From positions 518,983 to 582,982 of the forward strand of contig NZ_AFCF02000008.1 in NCBI RefSeq assembly GCF_000203975.2: DNA of 64,000 nt. Reading direction: 5' to 3'. The position numbers and the translations under genes are program-made. Each line of letters begins with the position of its first letter. The stretch's first letter is position 1. The notes under the pieces are model-generated. The model was not told the origin of the DNA. It saw only the letters and a list, made by a program, of their open reading frames with translations, and did no database searches. The stretch comes from Leisingera sp. ANG1. Its GTDB lineage: Bacteria > Pseudomonadota > Alphaproteobacteria > Rhodobacterales > Rhodobacteraceae. Below are positions 25,459-33,805 of this stretch, one piece after another.

Positions 25459-26481
25459 TTATTGCAGCTGTGCCCAGAACAGCTCCAGGTGCCGCGACAT
25501 GATCTCTTCGAACCGGCCGCTGTCCCGCAGCTTCTGCAGTCCTGCGTTGATCCGGTAGAGATGGGTGGTGCCGCGCCAGTGGCGCTTGGAAATCACCACA
25601 TGCAGGCCTTCTTCCGACAGCGGTTTTTCCAGCGGCACCACAGTGTCGCGCAGGTCCTCTGCCACGATGGTATTGGCACCCAGGAACAGGTTCACCGCCG
25701 CCGCGTCCACCTGCCCCTCTGCCACCATGCGGAAACAGTCGGCCGGGGTATCCGGTTGCACCAGGGTGATCTTTTCGCTGTCCAGCCAGCGCCGGTCCGC
25801 GCGGTTCAGGTCATGGGTGAAATAGCCCGCCGGGCGGCACAGGGTCTTGCCCTCGACATCGCTGTCGTCCTCATATTCAAAACCGCCGCCGGCCCGCACG
25901 AACAGCATGATGGGCATGGTCATGACGGGTTCGGAGAAATGGAAATTCGCGCAGCGCTCATTGCCAGGCTCTGCCGCGCAGTCGGGCTTGAGCCACGGAA
26001 ATCCCATGTCGAACTCTTTCTTGTCCAGCATCGGGAACAGGTGCTTGGACCAGTCGTCCTCCCAGCTGACCGAATAGCTGACCGGTGCTGGTGCCAGCTC
26101 AAGTGCTGCGTTGATCAGCTCTGTCACCATGCCCTGCCCCGGCAGGCTGCGGTCGGTGAACGGGCCGTAGCCGCTGCCGGTCAGCAGCGTCAGCTCTGCC
26201 TTCTCCTGCCTGAGCGGCGTGGCATCCGGCGCGGTGGCGCCGGTGAGGCAGGGGATGAAAAGCTTGCGGCCCGGCAGCACCGTGGCACCCGCCAGCAGTT
26301 TCTGGTTGCGGTAGTAAACCATGGTCCAGCGGTTGCGGTCGCCGTAATGGGTCTCTGCGATGGAGAACAGCGTATCGCCGGGCTGCGCCACATAGTCCAC
26401 GTCGCAGATCGCCCAGGCCGCAGCGGGTGCCATGGTGAACAGGGCGGCCAGCTGCAGGAGGCGTGAAAAAAGCCGTTTCAT
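25459..26481 (-). CDS. Secreted LysM plus solute-binding-protein family 3 protein (paralogue 2)
   Basis: 340 residues. A Sec signal peptide (MKRLFSRLLQLAALFTMAPAAAWA) is followed by a LysM domain (about 28-78, VDYVAQPGDTLFSIAETHYGDRNRWTMVYYRNQKLL) and an SBP_bac_3-like periplasmic domain (about 95-335) with ELTLLTGSGYGPFTDRSLPGQGMVTELI at its start. LysM binds glycan strands such as peptidoglycan; the other domain usually binds amino acids or related small molecules. No ABC permease or ATPase is nearby, so a transport role is not supported. It is 14 bases from its paralogue, in one operon. Confidence 0.82.
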   Translation of the reverse strand: MKRLFSRLLQLAALFTMAPAAAWAICDVDYVAQPGDTLFSIAETHYGDRNRWTMVYYRNQKLLAGATVLPGRKLFIPCLTGATAPDATPLRQEKAELTLLTGSGYGPFTDRSLPGQGMVTELINAALELAPAPVSYSVSWEDDWSKHLFPMLDKKEFDMGFPWLKPDCAAEPGNERCANFHFSEPVMTMPIMLFVRAGGGFEYEDDSDVEGKTLCRPAGYFTHDLNRADRRWLDSEKITLVQPDTPADCFRMVAEGQVDAAAVNLFLGANTIVAEDLRDTVVPLEKPLSEEGLHVVISKRHWRGTTHLYRINAGLQKLRDSGRFEEIMSRHLELFWAQLQ

Positions 26482-26495
26482 TCAGGCATCCCCCC

Positions 26496-27575
26496 TCAGA
26501 ACCCGGCCCAGATCCGGGCCATGTGGTCTTCGACGATGGCCTGGTAGCTGCCGTCTTCCTGGATCGAACGCAGGCCCTTGTTGATCATTGCCAGCATTTC
26601 ACCCGCGCGCGGATGGGTCTTGTGCACCACCACATAGATGCCCAGCACCGACAGCGGCTGCGGCAGAACCGTGAACTGGTCGGCAATGCCCGCCTCCTTC
26701 ATCACGCTGCGGCCGGTGAATTCGTTGATCGCCACCGCGTCCGCCTCGCCCGCGGCCACCATGTCAAAACAGTCCTTCACCTTGTGCGGCTGTTTCAGGG
26801 TGATCTTCTTGTCGGCAATCCAGCGGCGGCCGCGCTCATCCAGATCAAAGGTCAGGTAACCCGCGGGGCGGCACAGGGTCTTGCCCTCGATGTCACTGTC
26901 GCTGGTGAACACAAACGGCCGGTCCTTATGCGCAAACAGCAGCATCAGGGTTTCGAACATCGGCTCGGAGAAGTGGAAATGCTGACAGCGGTAGCTGTCG
27001 GGCATGGTTTCGCAGTCAGGCTTGTACCAGGGGAAGCCCAGGTCCAGCAGCGCATTGGACAGCAGCGGGTCGAAGTGCGAGGACCAATCGTTGACCCAGT
27101 GGATGGCATAGCCCTCAGCCGGGGCGGCCTGGGTCATCGCTGCATTCACCACTTCGGTGATCAGGCCGCCGTTGTGGGACGCCTTGGAGGTGAAAGGCGC
27201 GTAGTCATCGCCAGTCAGAAGATTGATCTTCTGGCGCACCGCCGCGTTGCCCGGCGCCACCTTGACCGGCACCGCAGCAGCAGGCGCGGCGGCGGTGATT
27301 TCCTTGCCGCCCGGCAAGCCCAGAGGCAGCCCTTCGAGGCAGGCGAGAGACAGCTTCATGCCAACCCGGATCGCGCCAGGTTTAGGGCCAATCTGGTCGA
27401 TGTTGCGGTTGTGGATGGCACTCCACTTGCCCGCGTCCTTGTAGAGTTTGTCGGCAATCACCGACAGGCTGTCGCCGGATTGCACGGTATAGATACCACC
27501 GCAGGTTTCGGCAGCGGCGGACGTGGCAAAGAGGCCGGACAGCCCGATGGCGGCGGCAGCGAAAAAGGTCTTCAT
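26496..27575 (-). CDS. Secreted LysM plus solute-binding-protein family 3 protein (paralogue 1)
   Basis: 359 residues with the ATG at 27575. Signal peptide MKTFFAAAAIGLSGLFATSAAAE, LysM domain (about 28-78, GIYTVQSGDSLSVIADKLYKDAGKWSAIHNRN), then an SBP_bac_3-like domain (INLLTGDDYAPFTSKASHNGGLITEVVNAAM onward). It aligns with paralogue 2 throughout, including the shared core motifs GKTLCRPAGY and CEDxxFHFSEP-like segments (CQHFHFSEP here, CANFHFSEP there). Tandem duplication is the likely origin. Ligand unknown. Confidence 0.82.
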   Translation of the reverse strand: MKTFFAAAAIGLSGLFATSAAAETCGGIYTVQSGDSLSVIADKLYKDAGKWSAIHNRNIDQIGPKPGAIRVGMKLSLACLEGLPLGLPGGKEITAAAPAAAVPVKVAPGNAAVRQKINLLTGDDYAPFTSKASHNGGLITEVVNAAMTQAAPAEGYAIHWVNDWSSHFDPLLSNALLDLGFPWYKPDCETMPDSYRCQHFHFSEPMFETLMLLFAHKDRPFVFTSDSDIEGKTLCRPAGYLTFDLDERGRRWIADKKITLKQPHKVKDCFDMVAAGEADAVAINEFTGRSVMKEAGIADQFTVLPQPLSVLGIYVVVHKTHPRAGEMLAMINKGLRSIQEDGSYQAIVEDHMARIWAGF

Positions 27576-27715
27576 GATCCCCCCGGAAGTGTGCAGCACC
27601 TGATCCGCAGAAATGGCGGGTGGCGCCTATTGTATTGATTTCTTGTTGATTGAGGTCCGCGGGCAGTGCGGCTGCCCGCGCGGCAGCGCCGTTCTGGCGC
27701 CGCAGCTGACGGGTC

Positions 27716-28471
27716 TTAGTTTCCGACGAACAGCGCCAGCAGCGTTGCGGTATCCACCCGCCCATCGGCGCCGATCAGGCTGGCCGGGACGGAGATTTCC
27801 TGACGCTCATAGGCGCCGTTCACCAGCTGGTCGATATAGGCCGCGGACTGGCCCTGCGCGGCAGCGGTCAGCACCATCTTGTAGAGCGCCGAGCCCTCTG
27901 CAGGCGCAGCCTGGACTGAAGCGGCGGGCTGAGCCTGCTTACTGCGCAGCGCTGCCAGCGTGCCTTCGGTGATCCGGGCGACCAGCGCGTCCTCGCCGCT
28001 GGCGGCAGTGCCCTCAAGCCCTGCCGCTGCTGCGGCACCAGCCGGGACCGCTTCCACGTTCTGCTCCACCGGCACTGCCACGGCCTGAACAGCCTCTGCA
28101 GCATCGCTGCCGCCGAACTGAAAATAGAGCAGCATCGCAGCCGCCACCGCAAGGCCGGCCGCCGCCAGACCCAGCTTGGGCAGCGCCGAGGGGCCTTCAG
28201 CCGCCACAGGCGCGAACTGCTTCGGTTCGGGAGCGGCTTTCGGCTCCGGCTTCGCAGGTACTGAGCTTTTGGCCGGCTGGCCTGACTTGGCGGCCTGGAC
28301 CGCGCTGGCGGCGGCGCTGGAAGCGGGCTTTGCCTTGGCGGGCTCAGGGTGTGCCGCCACAAGCCCGATCTTGATATTCTTCGGAGCTGACACCCCGTCA
28401 ATCCGCACTGCCTTGCCGCGCGCCTCACCCGGCTCAGCCGCCGGTTGCGCGTCCGCTTTCAGCTTCAGCAT
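27716..28471 (-). CDS. Hypothetical membrane-anchored Ala/Pro-rich protein
   Basis: 251 residues. The N-terminal 90 residues are cytoplasmic-looking and low in complexity (KPASSAAASAVQAAKSGQPAKSS), followed by one membrane helix (about 99-117, LGLAAAGLAVAAAMLLYF), an Ala/Glu-rich periplasmic region and a compact C-terminal domain (YKMVLTAAAQGQSAAYIDQLVNGAYERQEISVPASLI). I do not know the family. A CtrA-like box lies 61 bases upstream. It precedes the LysM pair on the same strand, separated by 140 bp with a GCGGGCA/TGCCCGC hairpin. Confidence 0.65.
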   Translation of the reverse strand: MLKLKADAQPAAEPGEARGKAVRIDGVSAPKNIKIGLVAAHPEPAKAKPASSAAASAVQAAKSGQPAKSSVPAKPEPKAAPEPKQFAPVAAEGPSALPKLGLAAAGLAVAAAMLLYFQFGGSDAAEAVQAVAVPVEQNVEAVPAGAAAAAGLEGTAASGEDALVARITEGTLAALRSKQAQPAASVQAAPAEGSALYKMVLTAAAQGQSAAYIDQLVNGAYERQEISVPASLIGADGRVDTATLLALFVGN

Positions 28472-28531
28472 AGAAAACTGTCCCCCTGCCCCATGCCACT
28501 TATTGAAATGACGTTTTAAATCTACATGGAA

Positions 28532-28548
28532 TTAACGAATTCTTAACC
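28532..28548. promoter_or_regulatory. CtrA-type binding site upstream of the 28471 gene
   Basis: TTAACGAATTCTTAACC contains TTAA-N7-TTAA, the CtrA consensus spacing. It is 61 bases upstream of the leftward start at 28471 and is a close match to the box at 24501 (both TTAAC-N5-xTTAACC). This supports shared control of the two loci. Confidence 0.6.
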
Positions 28549-28644
28549 AATTGTAGAAAACCGGTCAACATCTAGAGGAATCCGATCCTGCAGGACACAA
28601 GGCATTTCCCGGAAAAAGTGTGAAAAATGCCATAACATCATCGC

Positions 28645-28678
28645 AAAAAGGACAACGCCCGGCGCGTGGCCGGGCGTT
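28645..28678 (-). terminator. Rho-independent terminator of ileS
   Basis: On the minus strand AACGCCCGG (28678-28670) pairs with CCGGGCGTT (28662-28654) around a 7-nt loop, followed within four bases by TTTTT. It lies about 28 bases past the ileS stop. Confidence 0.8.
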
Positions 28679-28705
28679 GCGTGCAATTCAGAGGTGAGGA
28701 GCGGC

Positions 28706-31648
28706 TTACCCCAGCGCGCTGTCGCAGCGGCCGCAGACGCCCTCATGCCCGTGGCTGCCGACATCCGGCAGGATCTTCCAGCAGCGCTGGCACTTGCCGC
28801 CGTCGGCCTTTTCAAACACCACCGACACGCCGTCCACTTCCGGCATCCGGAAGGCTTCGGCGGGGGCCGGGTCATTGGTCAGCGCGATGTCCGAGGTGAT
28901 GCAGATATCAGCGAAATTCACCGATTTCAGCGCCGCCAGCGCCTCACCGTCGCGCACATGCACCACCGGAGCGGCCTCCAGCGAGGCGCCGATCACCTTG
29001 TCGGTGCGCTGCACCTCCAGCGCCGCGGTCACCACCCGGCGGGCCTGTCGGATCTTGGACCACTTGGCGGCCAGCGGCTCATTCAGCCAGTCGGCAGGCG
29101 TCACCGGGATGTCCTGCAGGTGCACGGAGCTGCCCTCACCCGGGTATTTCTCCAGCCAGACCTCTTCCATGGTGAAGACCAGGATCGGCGCCAGCCAGGT
29201 GGTCAGGCGGTGGAACAGGATGTCCAGCACGGTGCGCGCGGCACGGGCGTTCAGGGTGTCGCCGTCGCAATAAAGCGCATCCTTGCGGATATCGAAGTAG
29301 AAGGCCGACAGGTCGACGGTGGCAAAGTTGAAGACCGCCGAGAACACGCCCTGGAAGTCAAACGACTGGTAGCCGGTGCGGACCTTGTGATCCAGTTCGG
29401 CCAGACGGTGCAGCACCCACTGCTCCAGTTCGGGCATATCCGCAGGCTCAACCCGCTGATCCTCGCTGAAGTCACCCAAGGAACCCAGCATGAAGCGCAT
29501 GGTGTTGCGCAGGCGGCGGTAGCTGTCGGCGGTGCCTTTCAGGATTTCCGGGCCGATCCGCTGGTCGGCGGTGTAGTCGGTCTGGGCCACCCACAGGCGC
29601 AGGATGTCGGCGCCGTACTGTTTGACGACCTCTTCCGGCACAATGGTGTTGCCGAGCGACTTGGACATTTTCATGCCCTTCTCGTCCAGCGTGAAGCCAT
29701 GGGTCACCACATTGCGGTAAGGCGCGCGGCCCTTGGTGCCGCAGGCCTGCAGCAGCGAGGAGTGGAACCAGCCGCGGTGCTGGTCGGTGCCTTCCATGTA
29801 GACGTCGGCGATGCCGTCCTCGGTGCCGTCTTCGCGGTCGCGCAGCACAAAGGCATGGGTCGAGCCGCTGTCGAACCACACGTCCAGCACGTCGAATACC
29901 TGATCGTAGTCATCCGGGTCCACGGAGTTACCCAGCACCCGCGCTTTGAAACCATCCTGGTACCAGACGTCGGCGCCGTGCTCTTCAAACTCTGCGACGA
30001 TGCGCTTGTTCACGTCTTCGTTGCGTAAGAGGAAGTCCGCATCGGTCGGCAGCGCACCCTTCTTCGTAAAGCACGTCAGCGGCACGCCCCAGGCGCGCTG
30101 GCGCGACAGAACCCAGTCAGGGCGGCTTTCGATCATCGAATGCAGGCGGTTGCGGCCGGTCTGCGGCCACCATTTCACCAGTTCGTCGATCGAGCGCAGG
30201 GCACGTTCGCGGATGCTGCTGCCCATCTCATCCATGCCGTCGTCCAGCTTGCGGTCGACGGAGGCGAACCACTGCGGCGTGTTGCGGTAGATGATCGGCG
30301 CCTTGGAGCGCCAGGAATGCGGGTAGCTGTGCTTGATCTTGCCGCGTGCCAGCAGGCCGCCAACCTCAACCAGCTTGTCGATGATGGTCTTGTTGGCATC
30401 GCCCTCGCCGCCCTTGCGGTTCAGGATATAGGTGCCGCCGAAGAACGGCAGGTCGGCCCGGAAGCCGCCGTCGTCCATCACGTTGTAGGTGATCATCTGC
30501 TCCAGCATGTTCAGATCACGGTAGAGTTCGAATTCCTCCATGCCGTGGCTGGGGGCGCAGTGGACAAAGCCGGTGCCTTCGGTGTCAGTCACGAAAGGCG
30601 CCGCGCGGAAGTCGCGGATACCGTCCCATTCGCCGATCGAGCCTTCGGCACCGTGCAGCGGGTGGGTCAGGCCGACGCCTTCGAGATCGGAGGCAGGAAC
30701 ATCGGCGACCCGGGTGTACTGGTCCTCGCTCAGGCGCGCGCGCTTGAACACCTCAGCCGCCAGATTGTCGGCCAGGATATACTTGTCACCCACGGCGGCC
30801 CAGCATTCATCCGGGGTGCCGGTGACCTCATAGAGGCCGTAGGCAATGTCTTTGCCGAAAACCACGGCCTTGTTCGACGGGATGGTCCAGGGGGTGGTGG
30901 TCCAGATCACCACCTGGGCGCCGGCCAGCTTGTGATCTGCAGGTTCGGCAACCTTGAACTTCACCCAGATGGTGAAGCTTTCCTTGTCGTGATACTCCAC
31001 CTCGGCCTCAGCCAGGGCGGTCTTTTCGACCGGCGACCACATCACCGGCTTGGAGCCCTGATAGAGCGTGCCATTCATCAGGAACTTCATGAACTCGTCA
31101 GCGATAACCGCCTCGGCATGGTAGTTCATGGTGAGGTACGGATCATCCCAATTGCCGGTGATGCCCAGACGCTTGAACTCCTCGCGCTGGATCTCGACCC
31201 AGCTGTCGGCAAAGGCGCGGCATTCCTGGCGGAACTCGACAACCGGCACCGCATCCTTGTTCTTGCCCTTCTTGCGGTACTGCTCCTCGATCTTCCATTC
31301 GATCGGCAGGCCGTGGCAGTCCCAGCCCGGCACGTAACGGCTGTCAAAGCCCATCATCTGATGGGAGCGGACGATCATGTCCTTGATAGTCTTGTTCAGC
31401 GCGTGGCCGATGTGCAGGTGGCCGTTGGCGTAGGGCGGGCCGTCATGCAGGGTAAAGGGCTTGCGTTCCGCGTCGCCGCCCTTGGCCGCGACGGCCTTGT
31501 CGCGGAGTTTGTCGTAGACGCCGATCTGGGCCCAGCGTTCCAGCCAGGCGGGCTCGCGCTTGGGCAGGCCTGCGCGCATCGGGAAATCGGTTTTCGGCAG
31601 GTTCAGGGTGTCTTTGTAGTCAGGCGTCTGGGGCGTGTCGGCGCACAT
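28706..31648 (-). CDS. ileS: Isoleucine--tRNA ligase IleS
   Basis: 980 residues with the ATG at 31648. IleS charges tRNA-Ile and edits valine. The class I HIGH motif is at 79-82 (NGHLHIGHALNKT), KMSKS is present (KGMKMSKSLGN), the large CP1 editing domain lies between them (GTGFVHCAPSHGMEEF is part of the editing site), and the C-terminal zinc finger has CQRCW and CGRCDS. A longer open frame (to 31672) adds eight implausible residues. Functionally it pairs with TilS, which makes the AUA-reading tRNA that IleS charges. Confidence 0.98.
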   Translation of the reverse strand: MCADTPQTPDYKDTLNLPKTDFPMRAGLPKREPAWLERWAQIGVYDKLRDKAVAAKGGDAERKPFTLHDGPPYANGHLHIGHALNKTIKDMIVRSHQMMGFDSRYVPGWDCHGLPIEWKIEEQYRKKGKNKDAVPVVEFRQECRAFADSWVEIQREEFKRLGITGNWDDPYLTMNYHAEAVIADEFMKFLMNGTLYQGSKPVMWSPVEKTALAEAEVEYHDKESFTIWVKFKVAEPADHKLAGAQVVIWTTTPWTIPSNKAVVFGKDIAYGLYEVTGTPDECWAAVGDKYILADNLAAEVFKRARLSEDQYTRVADVPASDLEGVGLTHPLHGAEGSIGEWDGIRDFRAAPFVTDTEGTGFVHCAPSHGMEEFELYRDLNMLEQMITYNVMDDGGFRADLPFFGGTYILNRKGGEGDANKTIIDKLVEVGGLLARGKIKHSYPHSWRSKAPIIYRNTPQWFASVDRKLDDGMDEMGSSIRERALRSIDELVKWWPQTGRNRLHSMIESRPDWVLSRQRAWGVPLTCFTKKGALPTDADFLLRNEDVNKRIVAEFEEHGADVWYQDGFKARVLGNSVDPDDYDQVFDVLDVWFDSGSTHAFVLRDREDGTEDGIADVYMEGTDQHRGWFHSSLLQACGTKGRAPYRNVVTHGFTLDEKGMKMSKSLGNTIVPEEVVKQYGADILRLWVAQTDYTADQRIGPEILKGTADSYRRLRNTMRFMLGSLGDFSEDQRVEPADMPELEQWVLHRLAELDHKVRTGYQSFDFQGVFSAVFNFATVDLSAFYFDIRKDALYCDGDTLNARAARTVLDILFHRLTTWLAPILVFTMEEVWLEKYPGEGSSVHLQDIPVTPADWLNEPLAAKWSKIRQARRVVTAALEVQRTDKVIGASLEAAPVVHVRDGEALAALKSVNFADICITSDIALTNDPAPAEAFRMPEVDGVSVVFEKADGGKCQRCWKILPDVGSHGHEGVCGRCDSALG

Positions 31649-31934
31649 CGGGGGCGTCCTTTGGATGATCAAGGTCGGAAATTGGGATATTCGGTTCGGC
31701 GCGATGGCTCAAGCGCCTTTGCCCGGCGGCTCAAGGGTTTCAGAGCGCCGGGGATATAATTCGAATAATGATGGCCGCGAATAGGGACATGAAGCGCCTT
31801 ATAGGACGGGCGCGCGGGAGGGTAAAGCGGCAGATGTGCCGCATTTTGATGAGGGCAGCGGCAGATACGCCTTCCCTCTTCCGCTTCCGCCGCCTTCACC
31901 CTATCTAGCGGATGATGGCAGGCCGGAGCAGACA

Positions 31935-32357
31935 ATGACCGACACCGAAACACAGAACCCGCTGGCACGATTCGAGATCACCGCAGAGGAGATTTCCCGC
32001 GTGGTGGCGGTGTTCTACATGCAGGTTCGTGCGGACGACGTGCTGGGGCCGGTGTTTGCCGCCCATGTCACCGACTGGCCGGAACATGAAGAGAAGATTG
32101 CGGGCTTCTGGCGCAATGCGATCCTGCGCGAGCGCAGTTACAGCGGCAATCCGATGCGGGTGCATGTCTCACGTCCCGACGTGAAGGCAGAGCATTTCCC
32201 GCTTTGGCTTGGGCTGTTCCACCAAGTGCTGCGGGCGGAGCTGCCAGAGCGTACCGCGCTTCAATGGGGCGCCTTGGCCGACCGCATCGGCGAGGGCTTC
32301 CGCACTGGCGTGGTGGCCATGCGCCAACCCAAGAACCAGCCGCCTAAACTGTTCTGA
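31935..32357 (+). CDS. Group III truncated haemoglobin
   Basis: 140 residues with the ATG at 31935. The group III truncated haemoglobin pattern is visible: ITAEEISRVVAVFYMQVRADDVLGPVFAAHV for the first helices, KIAGFWRNAILRERSYSGNPMRVH with the aromatic distal pocket, then HFPLWLGLFHQVL with the proximal-region histidines. Such proteins bind oxygen or NO; the role in Roseobacters is not settled. It converges on ycjF with 6 bases between the stops. Confidence 0.88.
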   Translation: MTDTETQNPLARFEITAEEISRVVAVFYMQVRADDVLGPVFAAHVTDWPEHEEKIAGFWRNAILRERSYSGNPMRVHVSRPDVKAEHFPLWLGLFHQVLRAELPERTALQWGALADRIGEGFRTGVVAMRQPKNQPPKLF

Positions 32358-32363
32358 CAGCGC

Positions 32364-33353
32364 CTATTTTTCTTTTGAAAACAATCCCGTCAGCGCCCGC
32401 TGCACCACTTTGCGGGTGCTGGGTTTATGCTGCGCAGAGAACGGCATCGGGCGGCAGACCTCCATCGCGGCAATGCCGACACGGGCCGACAAGGCGCCGT
32501 TGACCAGCCCCTCGCCGAAGCGGCGGGAAAGCTTGGACAGCACTGACCCGCCCAGCACCGGCTCCAGCAGGTCATCGCCAGCGGCCACCGCGCCGGTGGC
32601 AGCCAGATGCGCCAGCACCGCGCGAGTCAGCCGCCAGGAGCTGAAGAACCCGGGGCGGCCGCCATAGATCCCCGCCACCCGACGGATCATCCGCAGCGAG
32701 GAGACCAGCGCCGTCAGGATATCCGCCAGCGCCATCGGCACCAGCGCCGTCACCGTCGCAACCTGCCGGGCTGCGGCCTCCACTTCGCGCAGGGCAATGG
32801 AGTCCAGCGGCACCAGCAGCTCTTCCTCCGCCAGCAGGAGGAGCGCGTCGCCATCCATCACCTCCACCTGCCGCTCTGCCAGCCGTGCCTGATGCCAGCT
32901 CAGGTCCTCGCGCCCGTTGTAGAAAGCTTCCAGCCGGGTGGTGAAGACGCGGGCGGCGGTCAGATCCGCAACCTCTGCTGCCTGATGGCGCAGCGCATCG
33001 ACGCGGCGCAGCCGGGAGAGTGCGGCCAGTTCGCGCAAGACCATCGCCAGCGCCAGCAGCAGGAGCACCCCCAGCCCGGCTGTGACGGCCCAGCCCAGCA
33101 CCGGCACCCGTGCAATCAGGCCGGCGGCAAAATCCCAGGCCGCGACCGAGGCCATGGCGCCAATGACGGCAACCAGCAGCGCCCAGAACCAGCGGGCCAG
33201 CCGCGAGGGGCGGCGCGCCGCAATGCGGGCGGCCTGTTCCATCGCGTTTGGCCGCGCTGCCATCGGTACGGGATCGGCCACCGGCGGCGCCTCTGCGACA
33301 GAGGGGGCGTCAGCCTCCTCCTCCAGATCAAACAGGACCGGCTTGTTACTCAT
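32364..33353 (-). CDS. ycjF: YcjF/TIGR01620 family membrane protein (DUF697)
   Basis: 329 residues with the ATG at 33353, which overlaps the GNAT stop (ATGA). Two adjacent membrane helices (about 62-105, FWALLVAVIGAMASVAAWDFAAGLI and VLGWAVTAGLGVLLLLALAMVL) and the DUF697 C-terminal part (AVLAHLAATGAVAAGDDLLEP then SKLSRRFGEGLVNGALSARVGIAAMEVCRPMPF) fit the family. YcjF is usually encoded next to the P-loop protein YcjX; the function is unknown but stress-linked in enterics. Confidence 0.88.
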   Translation of the reverse strand: MSNKPVLFDLEEEADAPSVAEAPPVADPVPMAARPNAMEQAARIAARRPSRLARWFWALLVAVIGAMASVAAWDFAAGLIARVPVLGWAVTAGLGVLLLLALAMVLRELAALSRLRRVDALRHQAAEVADLTAARVFTTRLEAFYNGREDLSWHQARLAERQVEVMDGDALLLLAEEELLVPLDSIALREVEAAARQVATVTALVPMALADILTALVSSLRMIRRVAGIYGGRPGFFSSWRLTRAVLAHLAATGAVAAGDDLLEPVLGGSVLSKLSRRFGEGLVNGALSARVGIAAMEVCRPMPFSAQHKPSTRKVVQRALTGLFSKEK

Positions 33354-33805
33354 GCCGCGGCCTCCTGTACTGCGCGCCACTCATAAGTGAAGTCAGGCAG
33401 GCCCTCTTCATTGCCAGAGCCATCGCCGCGGGCAACCTCGGCAAACCCCTCCCGCAGATAGAACCGCTGCGCCCTTGTATTGGCGGCAAAGGTGTTCAGC
33501 ACCAGCCGCGGCGCTTCCGCCTTGGCCGCATCCAGCAGCATCTTACCCGCGCCTTGGCCGCAGGCACCGGGAGCGAGGTAGAGAGAGCAGACCTCCTGCT
33601 CCTTGCGGGCGAGGAAACCCAGAACTGCCCCGTCCCGCTCCGCCACGGTCACCCAGCCCCGGTCAATCATCATGCCGCAGAACATGATCGTTTGGGCCGA
33701 TGAATAGAGCTTGGGCATCCAGGCGGTATCTTGCTGGAAGCGGTAGAGAATATCACCGGTCGCCCCCGCATCGAGAGGTGTGGCTGGGCGCAGGCAGAGG
33801 GTCAC
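33350..33805 (-). CDS. GNAT family N-acetyltransferase
   Basis: 151 residues, a single GNAT fold. The acetyl-CoA-binding motif A is LYLAPGACGQGAGKMLLDAAKAEAPR (Q/R-x-x-G-x-G/A pattern) and motif B is RLVLNTFAANTRAQRFYLREGFAEV. The substrate is unknown. Its ATG overlaps the ycjX stop and its stop overlaps the ycjF start, so it is translationally locked between the two; many genomes have ycjX-ycjF directly adjacent. Confidence 0.88.
   Translation of the reverse strand: MTLCLRPATPLDAGATGDILYRFQQDTAWMPKLYSSAQTIMFCGMMIDRGWVTVAERDGAVLGFLARKEQEVCSLYLAPGACGQGAGKMLLDAAKAEAPRLVLNTFAANTRAQRFYLREGFAEVARGDGSGNEEGLPDFTYEWRAVQEAAA

Noticed and set aside
27659-27679. GCGGGCA/TGCCCGC hairpin as terminator of the 27716-28471 gene
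   Set aside because: No T-run follows on the minus strand and the 7-bp stem is common in GC-rich DNA, so it is not listed as a terminator.
28740-30028. Long plus-strand frames opposite ileS
   Set aside because: IleS has all class I synthetase motifs in the minus frame. The plus frames are shadows caused by high GC content.
31649-31934. Possible T-box or riboswitch ahead of ileS
   Set aside because: I found no T-box sequence (AGGGTGGNACCGCG type) or other leader motif in the gap upstream of ileS; T-boxes are also mainly a Firmicutes feature.
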